A stretch of DNA of 64,000 nt from Acidobacteria bacterium 28-1 (GTDB taxonomy: Bacteria > Acidobacteriota > Blastocatellia > Pyrinomonadales > Pyrinomonadaceae). Below are positions 9,490 to 18,238 of the stretch, piece after piece. The notes beneath the pieces are model-generated. The model was given only the letters and a program-made list of their open reading frames with translations, was not told the origin of the DNA and searched no databases. The stretch is taken from assembly GCA_002050365.1 (NCBI GenBank), contig MWYZ01000048.1:1-64000 (forward strand). Direction: 5' to 3'. The position numbers were made by a program, and so were the translations under genes. Each line of letters begins with the position of its first letter. Position 1 is the first letter of the stretch.

Positions 9490-9963
9490 ATGAAGCCGTC
9501 CGTTTATATCGAAACCACGATTATCAGTTATTTGACAGCTAAACCCAGCCGCGATTTGGTGACTGCTGCTCATCAACAAATTACAACCGAATGGTGGACG
9601 GATGTGCGCCCGCAAGTTGATTGTTATGTTTCGCCTTTTCTCATTGACGAAGCATCACGCGGAGATGCAACTTACGCGCAAAAGCGGCTCGACGAGGTTG
9701 TTGATTTCACCGTGCTTGAAGTCAATGAGGAAATTGAAGATTTAGCACAACAGTATTTTGCAGCGTTGCAGATTCCTGAAAAAGCAAAGATTGACGCTTT
9801 TCATTTGGCTGTTGCGGCTTGGCATAAAATGGATTATTTGCTTTCGTGGAATTGCAAACATATTGCGAGCGGGCGCGTCCAAAAGATGATGCAGGAAATT
9901 AACGCTCGTCTTGGAGTTCACACGCCGATAGCTTGCACACCCGAAGAATTGATGGAGGTTTGA
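9490..9963 (+). CDS. PIN-domain toxin-like protein (cassette G)
   Basis: MKPSVYIETTIISYLTAKPSRD...CYVSPFLIDEAS...KIDAFHLAVAAWHKMDYLLSWNCKHIA; PIN-fold acidic positions. Confidence 0.82.
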   Translation: MKPSVYIETTIISYLTAKPSRDLVTAAHQQITTEWWTDVRPQVDCYVSPFLIDEASRGDATYAQKRLDEVVDFTVLEVNEEIEDLAQQYFAALQIPEKAKIDAFHLAVAAWHKMDYLLSWNCKHIASGRVQKMMQEINARLGVHTPIACTPEELMEV

Positions 9964-9968
9964 GGATT

Positions 9969-10148
9969 ATGTGGGAAGACCCGATAGTGAAAGAGGTTCG
10001 TCAAGCGCGGCTTGAAATCGAGCAGGAATGCGGCGGAGATTTTCGCAAGATTTACGAGCGAGCATTAGAAATACAGAAGAAAGTTGCTGAGAAGCGAGCT
10101 TCCGATTCTACCGTGAAAGCCCAAAAAGAAGCATTGCTTGTAGCCTAA
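9969..10148 (+). CDS. putative antitoxin partner of the PIN protein (cassette G)
   Basis: Starts MWEDPIVKEVRQARLEIEQECGGDFRKIYERALEIQKK, 5 nt after the toxin stop; charged helical protein. Confidence 0.7.
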   Translation: MWEDPIVKEVRQARLEIEQECGGDFRKIYERALEIQKKVAEKRASDSTVKAQKEALLVA

Positions 10149-10152
10149 GACA

Positions 10153-10267
10153 AGCCGAACAATTCAATGGATGTGAGGGCGAAACAGCGACTTTGTTATC
10201 ACGTTGTCTTTTGGACTCAAACGGGCTTAGTGGCGGTTTCGCCCCGCGTCATCTCAACCGTTCGGCT
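10153..10267 (+). repeat. attC site of cassette G
   Basis: AGCCGAACAATTCAATGGATGTGAGGGCGAAACAGCGAC ... CGGTTTCGCCCCGCGTCATCTCAACCGTTCGGCT; outer arms AGCCGAAC/GTTCGGCT perfectly complementary. Confidence 0.88.
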
Positions 10268-10317
10268 TCTTCGTATTGAATTTGTAGCCGCTTCTATTCT
10301 GTGGTAAAAATTGTGAT

Positions 10318-10560
10318 GTGCTAAATTACCGATACACGGCTTACTTTGAAAACGAGGTTTTGCGGAAACGCTCGTATCTGAAAAAAGAGTGGTGCGAGTT
10401 TGTCGTCGAAAATCCGATTCGCGTCGAAGTGCAAAGCGACAACCGTGTAAGATTTTGGGCGAGAATCGCAGAGTTTGGAAATCGTGTTTTGCGAGTTGTA
10501 ACTTTAAACGACAGAATCACAATCCACAACGCATTTCCTGACAGCAATTTTAAGGAATGA
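10318..10560 (+). CDS. DUF4258-like toxin-like protein (cassette H)
   Basis: 80 aa; ENEVLRKRSYLKKEWCEFVVENPIRVEVQSDNRVRFWARIAEFGNRVLRVVTLNDRITIHNAFPD; overlaps the next ORF by 4 bp. Confidence 0.65.
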   Translation: MLNYRYTAYFENEVLRKRSYLKKEWCEFVVENPIRVEVQSDNRVRFWARIAEFGNRVLRVVTLNDRITIHNAFPDSNFKE

Positions 10561-10775
10561 AAATTAACTATTACCCGGAAACAGATTCGCTTTACATTGA
10601 CTTGTCGCACAAGCCGAGCGTGGACAGCCGTGAGGTGTCGGACGGCGTGATTTTGGATTACGACGAACTTGGAAATATAGTTGGAATAGACATTGACCAC
10701 GCCAGTACAAAGTTGGAAATCGGAGAAATTGTTTTGGGCAGACTGCCCGTGCAGGTAACGCACGTCATTGCGTAA
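10557..10775 (+). CDS. DUF2283-like protein (cassette H)
   Basis: MKINYYPETDSLYIDLSHKPSVDSREVSDGVILDYDELGNIVGIDIDHAS. Confidence 0.85.
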   Translation: MKINYYPETDSLYIDLSHKPSVDSREVSDGVILDYDELGNIVGIDIDHASTKLEIGEIVLGRLPVQVTHVIA

Positions 10776-10780
10776 GGCGA

Positions 10781-10914
10781 AGCCGAACAAGTAGAACCAC
10801 TGCCAGAGGCAGTGGCTTTTCTTAGTCATTGGACGTGAGGGCGCGGGCAGCGACTTTGTTATCGCGTTGTCCGTTACCCATAGCTTGTGTGTATTCGGTT
10901 TCCGCCCCGCGTCA
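10781..10914 (+). repeat. attC site of cassette H, interrupted twice
   Basis: AGCCGAACAAG + inserted hairpin + TCATTGGACGTGAGGGCGCGGGCAGCGAC...CGGTTTCCGCCCCGCGTCA, then the expected R' half is replaced by IS110-related sequence. Confidence 0.75.
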
Positions 10915-11610
10915 GATACTGTGTTGAATGTCAAACTGATTTCACCCATTGCGGGTCAAATGGTTTTCCAGTCTTTAACACTCCATAAGCGAGATGAATC
11001 AGTTTTCGCATCGCCGCTCCGATAACCGCCATTTTGCATTTGCCGCGCTCGCGTAATCCCGAAGCCCATTGTTGAAAAAAGGCACTCCATCGAAGAGCCG
11101 TGAGTGCCGGAAAGTAAAGAGCCTTCCGCAGGCAGGCATTACCGATTTTTGATAATTGAGTGTGTCCGCGCACTGAACTTCCTGAACGCCTTTGACGCCG
11201 AACCAGCCGGGCGTCAGCGGCAACCTGGCGTGCGCTTTTGGATTGCTTAATGTTCACAATTTCGGCAAGTAGCAAAGCGGTTGTCGCCGCGCCGATGCCG
11301 GGAATCGAATCAAGCAAAGCGCTTTTCTGTTTCAGGTCGGGATGATTGTTAATGTGTTCTTGAATCATCTGTTCGGTCTGTTTGATTTGTTCAATCAGGT
11401 AAGCGATGTGTTCTTCGAGACGGGGTCGGACTGCGGCAGTCGAAATGCCGGATGAGAGACGATTTTCTTCCGCGACGCGCCTCTCAATCAGTGATTCGAG
11501 GCGGCGCACCAGTGCTTGCAGTTCGCGTACTTCCAGTGACGGCGGTCTCCACATCGGCGGTTGCTGCGTGAGGCAAAAGCGAGCAATCAGAGCGGCATCT
11601 ACTTTGTCCC
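10915..11610 (-). mobile_element. IS110-family transposase, 5'-truncated
   Basis: ...DKVDAALIARFCLTQQPPMWRPPSLEVRELQALVRRLESL...LDSIPGIGAATTALLLAEIVNI...GNACLRKALYFPALTALRW; catalytic N-terminus absent. Confidence 0.85.
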
Positions 11611-11695
11611 CGCCACGACTTCACCGCCGCCTTTGTCTGTCGCCAAAGTTTGCGGCTTTGACTGACATTTGTCAACATACAAGCTCCGCCGTTCC

Positions 11696-13048
11696 CTACT
11701 TTTCAAAACTGATTCCTAAATTTTTCATTCTTCTGTAAAGATGACTGCGGTCAACGCCCATCGCGTCCGCCGCTTTTGAAACATTGCCGTCCGCTTCCGC
11801 GAGTTTGTGCAAAATAAATTCTCGTTGATAAGCGTCATTTGCTTCCTTGAATGATGGAAAGCGAAACGAAGCGGCAGGCGTTTCATTTTTTTCATTAAAT
11901 TCGGGTAAATCGTCGGCGGAAATTTTTTGTTTTGAAATCATAATCACGACGCGCTCAATCGTGTTGCGAAGTTCGCGGACGTTGCCGAGCCAAACGTAAT
12001 TTTGCAGCGCGTCAATCGCTTCCGTCGTAAAATCTTTCGGCTTCTTTCCATAATTGGTTGAGAATTTGCGGTTAAAATGTTCGATTAAAAGCGGAACGTC
12101 TTCCAAGCGTTCACGAAGCGGCGGAATTTGAAACGGTATGACGTTCAGACGGTAAAACAAATCGGCGCGAAAATTGCCGTCTTCAATCAGGTTATCTAAT
12201 AGTTTATTCGTCGCCGAAATCACGCGCACGTCAACTTTTACCGGCGTGTTGCTTCCGACCGGCGCAAAGCTTTGTTCTTCCAAAACGCGCAGCATTTTCG
12301 CCTGAACACGCGGCGACATATCGCCAATTTCGTCAAGAAATAAAGTCGCGCCGTCCGCCAATTCAAACTTTCCTTTTTTCGCAACAATCGCGCCTGAAAA
12401 TGCTCCCTTAGCGTGTCCGAAGAGTTCCGATTCGACTAACTCTTCTGGAATCGCAGCAGAATTTATTTCGACAAACGGCGCGTTTTTCCGTTTCGATTGC
12501 GCGTGAATCGCTCTCGCAACTAACTCTTTGCCCGAACCTGATTCGCCCGAAATTAAAACTCTGCCGTCGGTCGGCGCGACGATGGCGATTTGTTTTCGGA
12601 GCGCCCGCATTGCAATCGAATCACCAACCATTTCATATTCCTGGCTGAGTTGTTCGGCTAAATTTTGATTGACTCGTTCTAACTCTCTCTGCTTAATTGC
12701 ATTCCTGACGGTGAGAACGGTTTTTTCGATTGACAGCGGTTTTTCGATAAAATCAAACGCTCCGAGTTTCGTCGCATTAACGGCAGTTTCGATATTGCCG
12801 TGTCCCGAAATCATCACGACCGCCGAATCATTTCCCTGCTCGCGCAATCGCTTCAAAGTTTCCAAACCGTCAATCTTCGGCAGCCAAACATCGAGCAGAA
12901 TGCACGCGAAACTATTTTCCTCGACGGATTTTAGACACGCTTCGCCCGATTCGACGGCTTCCACATCAAAACCCTCATCTTCCAAAACTCCGCGCAAGGT
13001 TTCACGGATTCCGCGCTCGTCGTCAACGACTAAAATTGAATTAAACAT
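11696..13048 (-). CDS. sigma-54-dependent response regulator (NtrC/NtrX family)
   Basis: Receiver domain, GESGSGKELVARAIH, GAFSGA, C-terminal Fis-like HTH (VSKAADAMGVDRSHLYRRMKNLGI). Confidence 0.93.
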   Translation of the reverse strand: MFNSILVVDDERGIRETLRGVLEDEGFDVEAVESGEACLKSVEENSFACILLDVWLPKIDGLETLKRLREQGNDSAVVMISGHGNIETAVNATKLGAFDFIEKPLSIEKTVLTVRNAIKQRELERVNQNLAEQLSQEYEMVGDSIAMRALRKQIAIVAPTDGRVLISGESGSGKELVARAIHAQSKRKNAPFVEINSAAIPEELVESELFGHAKGAFSGAIVAKKGKFELADGATLFLDEIGDMSPRVQAKMLRVLEEQSFAPVGSNTPVKVDVRVISATNKLLDNLIEDGNFRADLFYRLNVIPFQIPPLRERLEDVPLLIEHFNRKFSTNYGKKPKDFTTEAIDALQNYVWLGNVRELRNTIERVVIMISKQKISADDLPEFNEKNETPAASFRFPSFKEANDAYQREFILHKLAEADGNVSKAADAMGVDRSHLYRRMKNLGISFEK

Positions 13049-15266
13049 TTGTCGGTAATTCTACAATAAATTTCGCGCCCTTCGTCGAATTATTGACCGC
13101 TCGAATCTTCCCGCGATGCTCGGAAATAATTCTCTGCACAATCGCCAAACCTAGACCTGTGCCGCGTCCTTTGGTGGAAAAATACGGCTGGAAAAGTTTT
13201 TGAAAATCAGATAGCGAAATGCCGTTGCCATTGTCGGAGACTTCCGCGACGATTAAATCACGCGCCGCGTCGTGAAATGTTTTGACGAAAATTCGTTTGT
13301 CGGTCTGAGTTTTATCAAACGCTTCGGTCGCGTTTTCGATTAAATTGACAAACACGCGCCGCAGTTGTTCGTCGTCTATCATCGCGCTCGGCAGATTTTC
13401 AGCTAAATTTAATTCAATTTCCACATCGGAAAAACGGTCGTCGTAAAGCGTAACCGATTGTTTTATAATCTCGTTCAGTTTTCCGCTTTCGAGCCGCGCA
13501 TTCGGCAGCCGTGCATAACGCGAAAATTCGTCAACCATTGATTTCAAGGAATTAACTTCGCGCAAAATCGTTTCTGTTCCGTCCTTAATAACCTTTGCGG
13601 TTTGGTCTTCAGTCTTTGGTTTTGGGTCTTCGATTTTCGGTTTGAAAACTTCCAGAAAACTTTGAACTTTCGATTTTGTATTTTGCGTTAGCGCAAAGCG
13701 TTTCGCTATTCGTTCCGCCGAAAGTTGAATCGGGGTCAACGGATTTTTTATCTCGTGCGCCATCCGGCGAGCGACTTCTTGCCACGCCGAAGCGCGTTGC
13801 GCGGCGATGAGTTCCGACAAATCTTCAATTACAAGGACGACTCCGCTCGCGTCCGTTTCAGAAGTTTTGGGCAAAGCCGTCGCCGTCAAAGCCACCGACA
13901 AACTCTCATTTGCCGGCGCGCTTTCGTCGGTGTGTTCGCGTTGCAAAACGGTTTGTTCACTCGCTTGCCCGATGCGTCGGGCGCGGTTTATCAGCCGTTC
14001 CAAAATTGTGCGGTTTTCTTCATTGACAATTTTTCCTAATTCAAATCTTGTAAAGTCTGCCGTTTCGAGTTTGAAAATTTCAATCGCCGCTTTGTTGATT
14101 GTCGTTACGCGGTTTTCGCCGTCAAAGGAAATCACACCTGTCGAAAGTGATTGCAAAATAGTTTCGATATACCTTCGGCGTTCGGAAAGCTCGGCGGAAT
14201 TTTCTTCGAGCTTCGCAGACATTTGATTAAACGTCGAAACGAGCAGCGCAAGTTCGTCTTCGGCGAAAACGTCAACGCGGTGCTTTAGATCGCCGCGCGC
14301 GACTTTGTCCGCGCCTTCCGCCAGAGCTTTAATCGGCACGGTCAAACCGCGAGCGATATAAAACGCTGTCCAACTCGAGGCGAAAATTAGCAGAAACGTC
14401 AACATACCAAGCGTCAAAAGTCCGGTTTGCCGAATCGTAACGGCTGTTTGTTTGAGTTTTTCAAATTCGATTAAGGAATTTTCGACGATTTGGCTGACGT
14501 TTCCTTCGGGGCGCAAGTCAGGAACAATGACTAACATTTTGCCGTCGGGAAATCTGGCGACGGCGACATCGAAATTTTTTCCGTCGGCTAAAATTTTTTC
14601 AGTGAAATTGTTTGCGCGGACGAATTTGAGCGTGTTTTCGAGTTCGTTCTTTTGTTCGGCAGACAGATTTTTTTCGCTTTCGGCTAAAATTTTCCCATCT
14701 TTAGAAAGAACTTCGAGTCTGGTTAAGTTTCCCGCTTCGACCAGCGTTTGCAAATCTTGATTGCTGAAATTTTTCACGTCCAGAACCGTCGTCAACATCT
14801 GCGCGGTTTCGCTTAACTTAACGATTTGGTCTTCGATTGATTGGTTTTGAACTTGGCGGGCTTCGCGGATGACGTTTTCGGGAATATCCGTGAACCAACG
14901 GTCGAGCGCGCGATTCATAAACAGATAAGAGAAAAACGCCATCACAATAATTGGCAAAAGGCTGATGGCGAAGAAATATAAAAGAAGCCTGGTTTTAATT
15001 TTATAGCCTAAGGCAAACGCGCGTCTTTCGCGGCTTAATTTCACAAGGCTGCGAACGAATATAAATCCGAAAATAATAAATGCAAAAAAGTTGAGCGAAG
15101 AAAGGGCGTAAAGCAGAAGCGTGTCGCTGGTGGAATCTACGGCAATGTCTTTCCAGTAATTCGATGTTTGCAAAAGAACTAAAACGGTAAATAAAATTAA
15201 AACTAATCCGCCGAGAATCCAGGGCGGCACGCGCGGTTTATATTTTATCGGTTTTTCGTCAGCCAT
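13041..15266 (-). CDS. NtrY-like sensor histidine kinase
   Basis: TM region, HAMP, PAS, HEIKNPLTPIQLSAERI, GRGTGLGLAIVQRIISEHRG; overlaps the response regulator. Confidence 0.92.
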   Translation of the reverse strand: MADEKPIKYKPRVPPWILGGLVLILFTVLVLLQTSNYWKDIAVDSTSDTLLLYALSSLNFFAFIIFGFIFVRSLVKLSRERRAFALGYKIKTRLLLYFFAISLLPIIVMAFFSYLFMNRALDRWFTDIPENVIREARQVQNQSIEDQIVKLSETAQMLTTVLDVKNFSNQDLQTLVEAGNLTRLEVLSKDGKILAESEKNLSAEQKNELENTLKFVRANNFTEKILADGKNFDVAVARFPDGKMLVIVPDLRPEGNVSQIVENSLIEFEKLKQTAVTIRQTGLLTLGMLTFLLIFASSWTAFYIARGLTVPIKALAEGADKVARGDLKHRVDVFAEDELALLVSTFNQMSAKLEENSAELSERRRYIETILQSLSTGVISFDGENRVTTINKAAIEIFKLETADFTRFELGKIVNEENRTILERLINRARRIGQASEQTVLQREHTDESAPANESLSVALTATALPKTSETDASGVVLVIEDLSELIAAQRASAWQEVARRMAHEIKNPLTPIQLSAERIAKRFALTQNTKSKVQSFLEVFKPKIEDPKPKTEDQTAKVIKDGTETILREVNSLKSMVDEFSRYARLPNARLESGKLNEIIKQSVTLYDDRFSDVEIELNLAENLPSAMIDDEQLRRVFVNLIENATEAFDKTQTDKRIFVKTFHDAARDLIVAEVSDNGNGISLSDFQKLFQPYFSTKGRGTGLGLAIVQRIISEHRGKIRAVNNSTKGAKFIVELPTNV

Positions 15267-15395
15267 TCGGCGATTTTAGCATATTGTGCGGGCAGATTTC
15301 GTTCTTAATTTTTAAACGGTGTTCGGCGAAGCAAATCAATGTGCCGCGCAAGTTTAACCTGTTTCGTGAATCCGAAGCAGAAATTTCACTAACAA

Positions 15396-15433
15396 ATAAA
15401 AAAAGCGTCGTTTCATTCGTTGGAACGACGCTC
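15396..15433 (-). terminator. Rho-independent terminator downstream of radical SAM gene
   Basis: - strand: AGCGTCGTTCCAACGAATGAAACGACGCTTTTTTT. Confidence 0.8.
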
Positions 15434-15458
15434 TTAAAATAATTTACCAGCCAGCCGA

Positions 15459-17024
15459 TTAATTTTCGGCGTTTACTGCGCTGGCATCGGCGATTCCGCC
15501 GCTCGGTTTTCTTTTCGCGGCACGCCAGGTTGAAAATCCTTCTTTCGTCAAACTGAAAATCGTGCGGCGGTTTTGCAGCAGCAATTTTATCCACGCGCGT
15601 TTGTTCATCTGCGGAAAATAAATTCCGCGAAAGAAAAATCTCGCAACCAGATGTCCGATGCGATAACCAATCGGCGCATCGCTGATCGCAGCGAGTGCTT
15701 CGGCGTTGCGTTCGGGGCTGTAACTTAATTGCCACGCGTGGAGCGTTTCCTGCCGCGCTTGCTCAATCGTCATTTTCAGAGGCGTGTGCGCCATGACGAA
15801 CGGCGCGAACTCCAGCCAATGTTTCGGTCGGGTCATTCGTCCGGCTTTTTCCAGTCTCGTGTAAAGCGGCGTTGCCGGAAACGGCGTAAGCTGTCCGAAA
15901 ACCGGCAAGCCCGGCTGCCAACTGTTGACTTGCTCCAAAGTTCTGTCCGCCACACCGGGCGTGTCGTTGTCCATCCCGAAAATAAACGACGTAATCGCGT
16001 AGATATTTCGTTTTGCCAATCTGTCCAACACGGCTTGATAATCGCCGGGGCGCGAAAAGTTTTTATTGACATCCGCCATATTCGCTGGGTCAATTGATTC
16101 CATTCCGATGAAAACCCATTTGCCGCCCGCGTCCGCAATCAAATCGACCATTTCCTCATCGTTGAGTAAATTTGCGCTGATTTGCGCGACCCACGGAAGC
16201 TGCGCTCCGGCGGCGATAATATCCCGAAGCAAAGTTTTCAAGCGTTTTTTGTTAATGGCAAGGTTGTCGTCAATAAAGAAAACGGCGATTTGCCCTTTTT
16301 CCTTTCTGGCTCTGGCTTTCAATCTCAGCAATTCTTCGACCACCGATTCGTTCGTGCGAAAGCGAATCGAATCGCCGAAAAATCCCGTTACCGTGCAGAA
16401 TTCGCAGCCGTATGGACAACCGCGCCCGGTTTCAATCGGCACGACGAAAAATTTTCCCCAACCGTCGCCGAGTTTCGACATAAATCCGCGCATAAACGAC
16501 GGCACGAGGCTGAATTGGTCTAAATCCAAAGTTTCCCAAGGAATATGCGGATAAGGCTGCAGAGAAGGTTTTTTGTCGTTGCCTTTCGCGTCTGTTTCCG
16601 GTTGATAAATTTCTTTGAGTTCGCCACGCGCCGCATCATTGACTAATAAAGCCCAAGTTTCGTCGGCTTCGCCAAGCGCAACCGCATCAGCGTGTCGTCG
16701 TCCGCCGTCTTTGCCGAGTGCTTCATCGGGACATTCGGTAACGTGCGGTCCGCCCATCACGACTTTGATTCCAGCATCTCGAAGCGCGTCGGCAAATTTA
16801 TAAGCGCGGGCGACCATTCTGGTCATCGCGCCGATGCCGACAAGTTCGACGTTTTCTTTTCTGCAAAATTCGACGAGTTCTGCTTCAGACATTGATTTTG
16901 CATTGCCGTCAATCAACACGACTTCGTGTTCTTTCGGTGTCAGTGATTGAAGCAGAAACATCCAAAGATGCGGCATAAAGTTCCGCGTAACGCCGTTATC
17001 TGGATTATAAAGTAAGATTTTCAT
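15459..17024 (-). CDS. B12-binding-domain radical SAM protein
   Basis: Cobalamin-binding N-terminus; GRGCPYGCEFCTVTGFFG (CxxxCxxC). Confidence 0.92.
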   Translation of the reverse strand: MKILLYNPDNGVTRNFMPHLWMFLLQSLTPKEHEVVLIDGNAKSMSEAELVEFCRKENVELVGIGAMTRMVARAYKFADALRDAGIKVVMGGPHVTECPDEALGKDGGRRHADAVALGEADETWALLVNDAARGELKEIYQPETDAKGNDKKPSLQPYPHIPWETLDLDQFSLVPSFMRGFMSKLGDGWGKFFVVPIETGRGCPYGCEFCTVTGFFGDSIRFRTNESVVEELLRLKARARKEKGQIAVFFIDDNLAINKKRLKTLLRDIIAAGAQLPWVAQISANLLNDEEMVDLIADAGGKWVFIGMESIDPANMADVNKNFSRPGDYQAVLDRLAKRNIYAITSFIFGMDNDTPGVADRTLEQVNSWQPGLPVFGQLTPFPATPLYTRLEKAGRMTRPKHWLEFAPFVMAHTPLKMTIEQARQETLHAWQLSYSPERNAEALAAISDAPIGYRIGHLVARFFFRGIYFPQMNKRAWIKLLLQNRRTIFSLTKEGFSTWRAAKRKPSGGIADASAVNAEN

Positions 17025-17341
17025 TTGATTTTTTTAGGGAAAGTTTGGGAAATTTTAGCGAAATTTAAACGAATACGACCTCATTCAGAGTTTAAAGTTT
17101 AGTTTGTATTTAAGTGAAAGACAATCCAAATTTTGCACACCGAACACTTGAATTCTAAACAACCAAACTTACTTTTTTAAGATTAGATTTAATTGAAAAG
17201 CACTATGATAAACAACAGCCCGCTTGCTTTGTATCGGTTGAAAGGAGACATTCAACTTATATCTAACAATTTACGCTGTTAGGTGGATTTTTGCAACCCG
17301 AAATGTGAGACGATAAGTTTAGAGAGGCGTTAATATTTATT

Positions 17342-18238
17342 TCAAAATTCGCTTCCAATCGGCTGTGCATCTCGTGCGCCGCTCATCGAAACAAGATGCC
17401 ACCAAGCGTTTTTCGTGGAGATGCCGCTCAACGCCCATTGCAGTTCGAGCGTGCCAGCCCAAAATCGGGCGCGGTCAATCGCCTCCGAAATTTCAGGATA
17501 AACTCGCGTCATTCGCTTCAAAAAACTTTCGCCGTAATTGTAAATAACGCAGGCGAAATCCGCCGCCGCATCGCCCGCGCCAGCCGTGCCAAAATCAATT
17601 ATGCCGACGACTTTTCGTTTCGTTTCGTCATACAAAATATGATACGGCACAAAATCACCATTCATCAGGCGCGGTTCGTGATTCATAAATTCAACGTCGC
17701 GCACAATCGGCTCAAAATGCTCGTCGGTCATTTCCCGAACGTGCGGCATCACGAGCGGAAACAATTCCTTTTGCGCGTTTTCATAAAGTTTCAACCAAAC
17801 TTCGCGGCTGCGATTCGTATCCGAATTGCCGATTCCGTGACGCTTCACTTCTTCCATCGGAACATTGTGCATTTGCTTGAGAAAAACGCCGAGTTGTTCG
17901 GCGATTTTCGTCTTCTCTTTCTCATTCGATTTCAAAACGTCGTGACGGCAAAGGGGTTTGCCTTTGATAAAACGATGCACCGACAAATCTTCCGCCGCCA
18001 GTTCAAATTGCGGCAAAGGTATTTCAACCAGATTTCGCAAAAGTTCGATGACTTTGATTTCATTCGCCAACAATTCTCGCGCCCACGTTTCATTTTTTGG
18101 AAAACGAAAAACCAAATCATCGTTGACAATTAAAACGTCGTTCGTCAAACCGTCCGAATTATTACGAATTGTTTTGATTTCAAGATTCGGAAACGCTTCT
18201 CGAATGCGCTTTAAATATTTTTCGTTGATTGGATTCAT
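17342..18238 (-). CDS. aminoglycoside phosphotransferase (APH) family protein
   Basis: From MNPINEKYLKRIREAFPN; RLMNGDFVPYHILYDETKRKVVGIIDFGTAGAGDAAADFACV; ATGA overlap with the P450 stop. Confidence 0.8.
   Translation of the reverse strand: MNPINEKYLKRIREAFPNLEIKTIRNNSDGLTNDVLIVNDDLVFRFPKNETWARELLANEIKVIELLRNLVEIPLPQFELAAEDLSVHRFIKGKPLCRHDVLKSNEKEKTKIAEQLGVFLKQMHNVPMEEVKRHGIGNSDTNRSREVWLKLYENAQKELFPLVMPHVREMTDEHFEPIVRDVEFMNHEPRLMNGDFVPYHILYDETKRKVVGIIDFGTAGAGDAAADFACVIYNYGESFLKRMTRVYPEISEAIDRARFWAGTLELQWALSGISTKNAWWHLVSMSGARDAQPIGSEF

Noticed and set aside
10341-10949. 202-aa - strand ORF across cassette H
   Set aside because: Antisense to the DUF4258/DUF2283 pair and runs through the attC palindrome
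15259-15735. 158-aa - strand ORF overlapping the radical SAM 3' end
   Set aside because: Spans the radical SAM terminator and overlaps its coding region in another frame; not a credible gene
17264-17284. CTAACAATTTACGCTGTTAG resembling attC cores
   Set aside because: Lacks the GGACGTGAGGGCG arms and spacer; only a short palindrome
17396-18133. 245-aa + strand ORF
   Set aside because: Antisense to the well-supported APH-family gene; composition (Arg/Phe/His-rich) typical of shadow ORFs
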